From assembly GCA_000181795.3 (NCBI GenBank), contig CM012954.1, positions 6,585,205 to 6,649,204 on the forward strand: a DNA stretch of 64,000 nt. The letters are read 5' to 3'. Position numbers and translations under genes: made by a program. Under the pieces are notes generated by a model, which searched no databases, was not told where the DNA came from, and saw nothing but the letters and a program-made list of their open reading frames with translations. Origin of the DNA: Trichinella spiralis. Lineage: Eukaryota; Nematoda; Enoplea; Trichinellida; Trichinellidae. Within the stretch, counting starts at the first letter, position 1; every line of letters begins with the position of its first letter. Shown in pieces: positions 30,001-41,280 of this stretch.

Positions 30001-33000
30001 ATTTTATTACCGACTGAAATTCGATGATAATTAAGTTCAACTGTGTTGTTCAACATGAATTATGGTCGACATCATAAATGAAAATTACTTATAAATTCGG
30101 TTTTTCATTCGATTGATTTGTTCTTATTTTTTTTTATTTTGAAATTTTTTAAAAATTTTCAATCACACTTTTAAAGCTATTTTGAAACATTCTGACGGAA
30201 AGGAGAGAAGAGAAAACGGACAACATTGTAGATGGCGCGTTGATTTGATGAAAATTTGTGTGTCTATTTTTAGTTAACTCGAAGCGGATGTAGTTGTACT
30301 TTCATTTTTGTATATTTTGTTCGTTGTTTTCTTCAGTGATGATTGAAAATTTTCATCATCATTATCATTTATGATTTGAAACAGTGCAAATGTATCTTTT
30401 CTTTGATTCGAACTGTGAGCACACTGTCTTTTTTGCTTTACATTTGTTGAAGCGATGAAGCAGTATCTGAAGTTGGCGATGCTTTCTTTGTGTATATATA
30501 TATATTTTTTTGTTCTCAAATTCGTTGTACTTTCTTCTTTTGTATATTGCGCTCAGTTTTATGTTTTTGCACGTGCCTATATGTAGATAGTCATATGTAT
30601 AAAATGTAGATGACATTTTGGAAAATGTTTCATGTGTTTACTTTTGTTGTTGTTAGCTACAGTGATATTAAGCAAGCTGTTTGAATATTTCGGTTGAAAT
30701 TATTGGTGTGCTTATGTGCGAATGTTTGATCGAAATTATTTTAATTAATCAATTTCCACTGATTTTACCATGATAAGAAATTAAGAAAAATAGCTTTGCA
30801 AATTCTTTTCAACACATATTTTGCACCGATCGATCTTCGTCATTAGTTAATTTTTATTTTATTATTCACATTGTAATTTACAATCTTGAAAAGACAAAGC
30901 AAGAATAATGATACAACATTTTCAACACTGCATAGCTGCTTACATGTATGTATATTGTTGTTTTCTCTTCTAAGTTGCATATATTTTGAAAGTCTGTAAA
31001 AAAGAGTATAATATGAATACTGACCTGGTAATCAATTATGTAGAATAAGGGAAGCGTAAAATGGGTCTGTCTCACATTTGCTGTGTTAAAGATCAAACAA
31101 TGTTCTTTAAGCCTGAGAATCTGTCTGTTGGGTTGTTTGCTGGTCAAAGCACCTATATCAAATTGATTTCCAAGTTGAAAAGATTTTGACTTTTTTGCAA
31201 ACAGTTATTTAATTAATTGGTGATGATTTTCAAATGTGGAGCTTGTTTGTTTGTTTGTTTGTTTGTTTTTTCCTCTTCAAATTTTTAAAATAATTTGTGT
31301 GAATATTTGCATACAGGGTAAATTACATATTACAATTTTACAAGTGCAAAACTTGAACTAGTGAGAGTCAATGCGCTTGAAATGATCAGTTTGCTCTGAC
31401 GTACACTTTTGGAACTTGTTCGTCAACAATACGGCCAAATTTTCAATAGGAGCCAACCAAACTGAACTGAACTGAACCGAACAACACACCACACTGAGAG
31501 CAAAGAATAACAGATCGGGTTGCAAATTTTATAATTTTTTTTGTTAATTCTATTTTTTTAATAACGATATGTATTTTTATTTAAATTAATATGATGTTAG
31601 CTACTTGTAAAATTGTCGTTGTCAGCGTTATTTGTTTTGTTGTATAAGCTGGTTTTGTTTTCTTATTAAATTGAATCTCTCTTTCTCCCCTATGAATATC
31701 GATATACGGATGTCTGTATGTATGTATAAAAAGAGCACACGATCTGATTTTGATTCACTTTATTTTCTACTTTCAATTAATCATTTAATTTTCAAAATTG
31801 TCCAGTTTCTAAATGTAGGTTGTTTTCATTTTTCAACATTAAAAAACAACAACAACAACAACAATGCATTATTTACTCTGCTTTGTTTAGCATTTGTATA
31901 AGTTTGATAATGTAGCTTGACTTTTTTGTACAGTCTGTCTTGCTTGCAGTCGTATGTCTGTGTTTGTGTTCGATGGAATTATTTTTCAACAGTTTTCTGT
32001 ATTATGCGTATGGGAATGAAAAAAAAAGTGCCAACACGTTAATAGCAGATAGATCGTCTGGTTTTTGAAAGGTTGTCTGTGTAAGAAATTGTATTTTTCT
32101 TGAAAAAAAAAAATTTTTTTTCTTCGGATGTAGAAATTACTTTACTTTTCTACAATTGATAACAGTGAAGAGTAGTGGGAATAATTTCAGGCTGTTGTTT
32201 ATTGTCTGTTAATTATGTGCAAGTTGATGTGAGAATATTTCGATTTGAGCAGTGATTTTGTATTTTTGTACGATCAGTTGGTTTTGTCGACCATGACCAT
32301 GACCCTGTATGTTAGTTGATCCGATGTGCTATTTTTATCTTCCATTTTGATCATGGAGCCAGATGTATGTATGTATGTATGTAACAGAAATTATCCTGAG
32401 AGGTTGGTTGTTCGAGGATGAGAGGAGGTTGGTAATTATTGTTGATGGGTGAATGATCAGAATCAGTGATGACGACGTGAATGAAAGAGTGAGAAGTATT
32501 TTATTTATTATAATAAAAACTTTTTCAGAAATGAGAATATTATTTGATAGATTAATGTTGTAAGCAGTTTTGCACCTCTTGTTCCAGCCGTTGTGGTCCG
32601 TTTTGCCACCAGGCGTCCCCGTTGCTTTTACAATCAAGTCAAACTAGAACTTTAAATTTCCATCTACAGAGAGAGAGAGAGCAGAAGCAGCAACTGAGTG
32701 AATTGAGAGAGAGAGAGAATGAAAATACGACGACACATACTGGTCAGATTTTTAAATTCTAGGCTTGTAATAATTTTTCACTTGTTCTCTAGCCCTACTT
32801 TGTTAGCTATACTGTACACTTTTTGCAACTTTAAAATTGTCTACCAAATTGAAATCATGCTATGGTTAAGTTTTTTTTTTCTTTACAAAACTGCTTCTAC
32901 TTTAAACACTATCTATTTTATGTGTGTATTTGTTCTTATTGCCAGTGATGTGTATATATATATTTTTTTTTGTGTAATTGCAAATTTAATAATTTTGATT

Positions 33001-36000
33001 CAATCAAATAAATATATTAAAAATAAAATTGTTCACAACTTTTCTTCCACATGCATACATACATGTCAGTTCTACTTTGATGAGTTGCGCTCTGAATGTC
33101 CAGGTCGACTTGTATTTCATTTTTTAATTGTATTTCTTCGATAAAACTAGGCGTATTTGGAATATTTTATACGTTCAATTTTTATTCTATTGTGAGTAAT
33201 TTTTTAAATAAAATATTATTTAATTAAATTAAATGTTATGAACAAAAAAGGTAATAAATCATTTTTATCATCATCGTCGTGTGTGTGTGTGTCAGTTAGA
33301 ATATTAAGTTTTAATTGAAAGACAATAAAATTGCAATTTACAAGTTGTCGTATCAGTTTTCAATTGTACAATAATATCACGTGTATAGAAAGAAGAGGCT
33401 TTTTATTTTGCAATTGAAGCGGGAATTTTGAAAATTGAATTGAATTTTTACAAGGGTAGAGAAAGGTAGTAGTAATAGTAGTAGTAGAGGATTAAGAGGA
33501 ATGAGATAATAGTAAGACAAATTTAAAAAAAAATACTGATAAACTTTTTGCAGATTTTTTGCCGACAACTGCCACTTCAGTGCTATTACTATTACTGCTA
33601 CCGCTGCTGCTCGATAAAACAAACAGTGCTCTTGGCCGACTTTTGCCCGTTGGCCCGTTTAAACGACAATCAGTGAACATTTTTGGCTAATCATAATTAA
33701 GAGAAACGCATCTATTTGTTATCTTCCTGAAAAAAAGGTACGTCAATAATAATAATAATTGTTGTTCTTGTCGTTTGGAAAATTAATATCTCCATTTCTG
33801 TTGATTTTCGAGATTTGTAATTTTCATGTTTTTCTTTGTTTGTTTCTTGAATATTCTCTTTTGTTGTGTAGCTGAAAATAGGAAAATTTGCTCAATTCTC
33901 CGATTATGATCATATTATTTAAATGGCTCATATCCATATTATAAGTTTGTATAAACGGGTTGGGGTAAGGTGTTATTTGAAGGATATAATGATGAATACA
34001 TAACATACAGAGGGAGAGAGATACATTTGATGGCTAATGTATGGTAAAGGTTGATTCGATTTTTGCACACCGTGTGTGTTTTAAGTAGTTCAACTTGTGT
34101 CAAACGCACGTTCTGGTTTATCATTATCATCATTCAACTTCGCAGAACAGCAGTAGCAGCAGTGTAATAGAACAAGGAAATTATTGCTTTGCTTCTTATT
34201 GTGTCCAGAAGCGACATTTCATTGTCTGCTGTGGGAAAAACGACGACTTTCAATCCGCTCTACACACATCTGCTTGTAATCTTATTTTTCATTATTAAAT
34301 TATTATCTAATTATTCTATAGAAATGTTTTTATTTTTATTTTGATTATTCGACAGGAATAGAAATTATTTTATTTTTCAGAGGGGGTGAGGTTTGTTTTA
34401 TTTTAGTTAGCTTCAGCTAGTTAGCCATATTTTGGTACTTTTATTTGTGAATCATTTGTTGTTGTTATAAAATTTTTTTTGCTGACACAACAGAACAACG
34501 ATTGGATGAATTTTGTCAATAGTTGTTGGTTGTGCTTTGAAAAATTTTTGAATTCTTTTTTTTTCAACACTTTTCACACGTGGCATTTCACCATATAGCT
34601 CAACTGACTGAACATATTCATTCTCTTTCTCATCTGTCTGTCTGTCTGTCTGGTTCAATTTCACTAGCAAAAAAAAAGAAATGCAAAATAATTTTATTCG
34701 TAAGTGATCAACCTATTATTATTATTATTATTATTATTATTTTAATGGATAAAATCCATTTTTTCCATTATGAATTGGAAAAATTGAACATCTATTTAAC
34801 CAAACCCCATAGTTTTGACGTTGGTCGATTTGGTTGGTATGTTGTTGTGTTTTTTCTCTTTGAAAAAAGAAAAGTTTCGATTTTCACTTTGCTTACGTAG
34901 TAACTAGCAGCAGTAGTATGGTGGAAATTTTCTTCTCGAAACGTCCAAGTATGCAAAAAATTGATTTAAAGCTCAAGCAAACACAACATTCCTCCAAACA
35001 GCATCATCATTCTCATTCTCATACATGCATATCTCTGTTCTGTATACTGTAGTTGTTGTTGTTTTTTTTCTTTTCAACTGAAAAGTTGAGAAGGATTAAT
35101 TTAAAAAAAAATAAATATATTTGTCCTTATTCATACTAGTGACGAAGGAATATTTTCAACAATTTGGTGTAATAATATGTTCACAACACTTATCAACGGT
35201 GCATGATGTGTTTGTGTTTGTGTGTATGTGTGTAGATTTTGTTTGAATTGGATGAAAATAATATTCAAAGTTTTTCTTATATTGCTTTTATTATTATTTA
35301 TTAGCAAAGTTGATGAAATAATAGAAAAAAAATAGCATGTCAGTAGTATTGGAAATATTTTTCAACTTTGTTGTTGCGGTTGATTTGCTGCTCTTCTTTT
35401 TTTTTACTACTGATAATTGAAAATGAACGAATGAATTAATTGCAAATGAAAATTTTTGAATTAAATCACTCGTTGTGGTGGAGGTGTATGAAGCTGAAGC
35501 ATGGCTTTATCTTTGTTAAAGATTGATTTTATTTTCTCAGTTATTTGTTTTGGTTAATAATGTTTTGTTTTTAAAAAAAATTACAGATATATTTAAATGA
35601 ATAAATTAATTAAATGATATGTTTATATTTTATTTTTCCTCTTCGTTTGTTGATTGGTCGAGAAAATGCCGAACAATTGCTGCTGCTTGTTGTTGTTGTT
35701 GTTGATGATGATGATGCTATCTCTATTCATCTGTTGTCTGTGTGGAGCAGCAGGTTGATAAGTTTCAATCAATAAATCAACTTTTGCCCGCAATCTGAAC
35801 ATTTTATTATCACCTTCGGTACACCGAAATGATGTAATTGAATTTTCAATTGTTCTGCTGTCGCTGCCGTTGTGTAGTTTTAGCAGTTTTTTTTTGATGT
35901 AGAATTATTAGTATAATTTTTTTTAATTAGAAATTATTATTATTGTTGTTTTCTTTTGATGCTGCAGTTGAATAGAATAAGTTGTATAGAATTATAGCAA

Positions 36001-37755
36001 GGAAAAATTATTCAAATTGAAAAAAATCAAGACGAAAGAAAAACTTCTCGCTCGTCTAGAGTGGATTGATTTGTGCATTCGATGGCCAACATTGTCGGTG
36101 CAGTTTTTCAGTTTTACAATTGTGAATTGATCGTTCTCGTAGTACTGGGGACAGGCGGAAAATTATTAAAAACAATTTTTCAGGTGTGGCCTTAAATTGG
36201 CACAAAAATCTTTTTCTTTTTTAAAATACGACCGACTAATCGACCTTTTTATTTAAATAAATATTTAAAATATTATTAATTTTCATTTTCAAAATAATTA
36301 AAACTGATGGTCGGGATGTGATGAGCAGCAAGTAATTTTCCCCTCAGTGAATTTTTCCACCGGTGCCGTTTTCGAGCATCGATTGATAAACAGTAGTAGT
36401 AGTTTTATTGGAAAAGGTGTCGTCAGGTCAGCACCGCCGACTGTCGCGACTGGAACGGCATGACACTTTTTCTTCCAACATTCTCCGGCTTGTCCCGCGA
36501 CAATTTTCACTCATTCACTTGTTTACTTGTTTGTTTGTTTGTTTACTTGAATAATTTGTCGAGAGGAGAATATTCATTCATTCATTTATTCATTCTTCTT
36601 CAACTTCTTCATCTTTTTTCAATGCACAATTTTTATTTTAACTTGTTGACTTTTCTTTTTCAAAAATCTAAATTGAACGAAAACGGAAAATTGCAACATC
36701 GCGGTGTTTTGTTGTTTCTTCTTCTTCTTCTTCTTCTCTGGCAGAAAATATGCAAATGAAAGAAAAATAAAAACTCCCTAAGCAACAAAGTGATACTCAG
36801 GTTCAGGTTCGAATTGTTTTTCTTTGTTTGATCGGGAAAAATATTCACTTTTATCTTTTCGAATAAATTTAATTTGGTTCAAATTAAATTGTTATATATA
36901 AATATGTTGAACTTGGTCGATTGTTTGGTGATAAAGCGTCGACTCGTTATTTCGGGCTCGGATTTGCATTTCAATTATGCAAATGAGCAAACAGTTCACT
37001 GGGCACACATTTATTCAAATTCCACTTTGTGGATTTGAGCCGTACGTTGGGGAATAATTATTGAGAAAATAAGCTAAACTGGAGAAAAGGGAAGGATCGG
37101 AGGAGGGTAGAAAATTTTTCAAACCGGCATACTGTGGTCCATGTGCGAGACATTGTCGAAGCGAACGGCCGAAGAACCTGAAAAGCAAACAAACAGTACA
37201 TGGCAGCAGTAGTGTGTAAACAGCAACACACGCACACACAGAGACCAAAGCTGTCGGTCGGTCCGTCAGTTTTGCATATTATATAGATAATTCCTATATA
37301 TGTAGAGATATGTATATGCAGAGTCGACGCTTTTTGCAAATTGGCAAAGAAAGTTGGACGAATTATTCTCATTAGCTTTTTTTAATTTTGCTAATTTTTA
37401 TCACCGTTGTTGCTGTTCGATTGTCGACCAAAGAAAGGGAGACTTGAAAGTAAGCTATTGACAGTTAGTTGTTGACAACTTTGCGCTACAATTGTGCGAT
37501 CACAAGAATTCGTAGAATATTTATATCATCGAAATTATACCCCCCCCCCTTCCTACTTGTATGTATGTATAGTTTAATGAAGTGTTTCTTCTTTTTTATT
37601 AACATAATTTAATATATTGTATCTATAAATATACTCAAATCATACTGTGTACTAATTTTCCCAGCATTCAGTGAACACATTCAATTTGTAGCAAATTCTC
37701 TTCTCTAGCATATTTTGTGATAAGGAAAAATTTGCATACTTTCATTTGCCACAGT
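27006..37755. other. Large region without recognised genes, T/G-rich on the + strand
   Basis: I found no exon with homology I can name. The + strand has far more T than A, and G exceeds C over long stretches. Tetranucleotide runs are frequent: TTTG near 28861 and 31244, ATGT near 32366, CTGT near 34640. There is an ATT run at 34714–34741. Short GC-richer islands near 29320, 33640 and 36350–36500 interrupt it. This would fit an upstream intron of the + strand gene at 48 kb, but no leader exon is proven. Confidence 0.45.
34714..34741. repeat. (ATT)n microsatellite
   Basis: Nine ATT units in the non-coding region, with no interruption. Confidence 0.85.
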
Positions 37756-39020
37756 GTCGTTCGTGTCCAGTGGGTGGATCCATCTGCACTACAGTCTTTC
37801 ACGTTTGTAAGATATATATTTTTTTTCTTTCGTTTTCTCTGCATTTCATATATTGTTGTTATCTGGTAGATATATTTTGTTACAAGCAATTTTGAACATT
37901 GTTGTGTATTTTAATAAGCAGATTGTGTATCGACTACAACTCGGTTGCTGATGGCTGGCTTAGTGTGTTTGAGTAGGTAGATAAGTAGGTGGATGGATGG
38001 GTGGGTGGGGCAGAGGCAGAGACGAAGGTAGAGATTGATGTACGTGTTCGTCTGATCCCACAGAGTTGAGATTAATCGCGTGGGCGGTAATGACGAAAAT
38101 GACGTCATTTTCACTACGCGCTTGTTCCATTGCAACTTGGCGGTGGGATCTTCTTTAGTTTAATGTTTAAATTTGTTGTTTGGTCGAATCTACCAAAAAC
38201 ATTAGCCACCCAAAAAAAAGTATTTTCAAATTATTGTACGAATAATTAATTAGAAAATTAATTATATATGAATGGAGTGAATTTTCAAATTTTCAACAAC
38301 GGTCAAATTTGAACAATTGCTTTTTAAAAATAGCGTGATAACAAGCGGACGGACAAAGTGTTGTATGAAAACCAGTTTTGTCGATCGCATCTCTTGTGGC
38401 AACAACGCTTGTCTGTTTCAAACGTGCCAATCGCGTTGGCTGTTCGTTGTCTTTCAAATATCACTTTCTGTTGATAGGGCAGTTAATGAATGATATGATT
38501 ATTATTTAATGTATTGTTTTAATTTTTATTTGTTTATTTGTGATCAAATTCAATAGCAAATAAGCAACGTTCACAACAGTTTACAACAGAACCGTTGCTG
38601 TGTGTTGTTTTTGATCGTTTGCGGTCGCGTGGCCAAGTAGAAAATTGATTTCCGTCGAGCTAAGCGAACACGCTATTGTTGGCTGGTTGGCCGGCTGGCT
38701 GGCTAGCCAGCGATCCTTCTCCTCCTCTTTTTAACCATCAGACAACGAATGGAAAAGCATTAGTAGCTCTGGTGATTGCTGTCGCCGCTCTGTTTTTCCT
38801 TTCAGCTCTGACATTTCATTCGGATTTTCAGCTAACACTTAGCAGTAGCAGTGTTGTTGACACTTTTTTGCATTTTACTGTTTTTTTGTCTGTAAATTTG
38901 CATTTTCTTTGTGGTTTTTTTTGTCTTACCGGTGGTGGTCGATTTGACTAGTCGGCCGGCTTGTTCGATTCGCGTTAGCGCCTAGGCGAGAGAGCACACG
39001 TCTGTCGGGGCCGTCTGTTC
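37756..39020. repeat. Tandem segmental duplication, left copy
   Basis: Nearly identical to 39820–41095, with only scattered single-base differences and one roughly 10-base indel (copy 2 carries extra bases near 40258). The copy includes a 16-bp CRE palindrome, a 14-bp palindrome (38698–38711) and a GC-rich end. Identity falls sharply after 39020, and a diverged continuation runs to about 39430. Confidence 0.92.
38096..38111. promoter_or_regulatory. CRE palindrome AAAATGACGTCATTTT (left copy)
   Basis: A perfect 16-bp palindrome centred on TGACGTCA, the full binding site of CREB/ATF-type bZIP factors. The same site is intact in the right copy. Function is inferred. Confidence 0.4.
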
Positions 39021-39545
39021 TCTTCCATTTTTCTGTGGTCCGGTCCATTTTTCTTTGTACCACACTTTGTGCTGATGTTCCGTGGTCTGCCAGAATATTC
39101 AGGAGTCCATTGACAGATAGGCCGACTTATTAACCTCACAGTTTGTATCGTGATTAAAAGCGTTCAACGCTGATTGACTTAACATTTGGAAAACAGTGTT
39201 CTTAATTTCCGATACGACGACCTATTTTGTTCGAGCATTTTCTTTTTCTCTCTATATTCAAAGCTTTTTCCTGCTTTCGTATTTTTTTGCCTTGTGATCT
39301 CTTGCCATCTTATAGTATTATGTTCTTCTCTACGACCATTTATTTTAGAAATTACATACTTCTCCTCATTTTCTTACGAAAAAGAAACTGTGAGTGATCA
39401 TTCTCATTATGGCATTTTATAATCAGTTTCTACCAATGCTCATTACTATATCTTTCTTCTTCTTAATTTTTTGTCGACAAAATCATCCCCTTCGCTGCGA
39501 ATCTCATGTTCAACACATTGATTCATTATCGACGAAATGGCTTGT

Positions 39546-39819
39546 NNNNNNNNNNNNNNNNNNNNNNNNNNNNNNNNNNNNNNNNNNNNNNNNNNNNNNN
39601 NNNNNNNNNNNNNNNNNNNNNNNNNNNNNNNNNNNNNNNNNNNNNNNNNNNNNNNNNNNNNNNNNNNNNNNNNNNNNNNNNNNNNNNNNNNNNNNNNNNN
39701 NNNNNNNNNNNNNNNNNNNNNNNNNNNNNNNNNNNNNNNNNNNNNNNNNNNNNNNNNNNNNNNNNNNNNNNNNNNNNNNNNNNNNNNNNNNNNNNNNNNN
39801 NNNNNNNNNNNNNNNNNNN
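39546..39819. other. Assembly gap (274 N)
   Basis: A run of N between the two copies of the duplication. Open frames that run across it are meaningless. Confidence 0.99.
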
Positions 39820-41095
39820 GTCGTTCGTGTCCAGTGGGTGGAATCCATCTGCACTACAGTCTTTCACGTTTGTAAGATATATATTTTTTTCTTTCGTTTT
39901 CTCTGCATTTCATATATTGTTGTAATCTGGTAGATATATTTTGTTACAAGCAATTTTGAACATTGTTGTGTATTTTAATAAGCAGATTGTGTATCGACTA
40001 CAACTCGGTTGCTGATGGCTGGCTTAGTGTGTTTCAGTAGGTAGATAAGTAGGTGGTTGGATGGGTGGGTGGGGCAGAGGCAGAGACGAAGGTAGAGATT
40101 GATGTACGTGTTCGTCTGATCCCACAGAGTTGAGATTAATCGCGTGGGCGGTAATGACGAAAATGACGTCATTTTCACTACGCGCTTGTTCCATTGCAAC
40201 TTGTCGGTGGGATCTTCTTTAGTTTAATGTTTAAATTTGTTGTTTGGTCGAATCTACTACGGATCGCTAAGAACATTAGCCACCCAAAAAAAAAGTATTT
40301 TCAAATTATTGTACGAATAATTAATTAGAAAATTAATTATATATGAATGGAGTGAATTTTTAAATTTTCAACAACGGTCAAATTTGAACAATTGCTTTTT
40401 AAAAATAGCGTGATAACAAGCGGACGGACAAAGTGTTGTATGAAAACCAGTTTTGTCGATCGCATCTCTTGTGGCAACAACGCTTGTCTGTTTCAAACGT
40501 GCCAATCGCGTTGGCTGTTCGTTGTCTTTCAAATATCACTTTCTGATGATAGGGCAGTTAATGAATGATATGATTATTATTTAATGTATTGTTTTAATTT
40601 TTATTTGTTTATTTGTGATCAAATTCAATAGCAAATAAGCAACGTTCACAACAGTTTACAACAGAACCGTTGCCGTGTGTTGTTTTTGATCGTTTGCGGT
40701 CGCGTGGCCAAGTAGAAAATTGATTTCCGTCGAGCTAAGCGAACACGCTATTGTTGGCTGGTTGGCCGGCTGGCTGGCTAGCCAGCGATCCTTCTCCTCC
40801 TCTTTTTAACCATCAGACAACGAATGGAAAAGCATTAGTAGCTCTGGTGATTGCTGTCGCCGCTCTGTTTTTCCTTTCAGCTCTGACATTTCATTCGGAT
40901 TTTCAGCTAACACTTAGCAGTAGCAGTGTTGTTGACACTTTTTTGCATTTTACTGTTTTTTTGTCTGTAAATTTGCATTTTCTTTGTGGTTTTTTTTGTC
41001 TTACCGGTGGTGGTCGATTTGACTAGTCGGCCGGCTTGTTCGATTCGCGTTAGCGCCTAGGCGAGAGAGCACACGTCTGTCGGGGCCGTCTGTTC
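39820..41095. repeat. Tandem segmental duplication, right copy
   Basis: Matches 37756–39020 and begins exactly at the gap edge. It continues into a CpG-rich stretch (41020–41260) whose counterpart in the left copy is heavily altered. Confidence 0.92.
40160..40175. promoter_or_regulatory. CRE palindrome AAAATGACGTCATTTT (right copy)
   Basis: The same 16-bp palindrome as at 38096–38111, conserved between the copies. Confidence 0.4.
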
Positions 41096-41280
41096 GCTTC
41101 CGCGTCGTTGTCGTCCGGCCGAGGCCGGTCACTACCACACTTTGTGGTCAAACGGTCAGTGTCGCACAACACAGTCAGTTGTCCATTGTCTGACCGGCCG
41201 ACGGACGACCCTCACGGGTCAGCTCGTGACAAAAAGCGTTCAACGCTGATTGGTCAGAACAGTTGTCGACCAGTGGTCAT
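41020..41280. promoter_or_regulatory. CpG-rich, promoter-like stretch
   Basis: Locally GC- and CpG-rich in an AT-rich region (CGGCCGGC, GCGCCTAGGCG, CCGGCCGAGGCCGG), ending with an inverted CCAAT (ATTGG within CGCTGATTGG, 41244–41253) and the GACCAGTGGTC palindrome (41268–41278). This is a candidate transcription start region. The strand cannot be told. Confidence 0.3.

Noticed and set aside
38676-38951. Repeated 91-codon frame (MLAGWPAGW…) present identically in both duplicates, also at 40751–41026
   Set aside because: Identity follows from the DNA duplication itself. The composition follows GGCTGGTTGGCC and T-rich repeats, with no family match.
39394-39933. Open frames running through the N block
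   Set aside because: They exist only because N has no stop codons.
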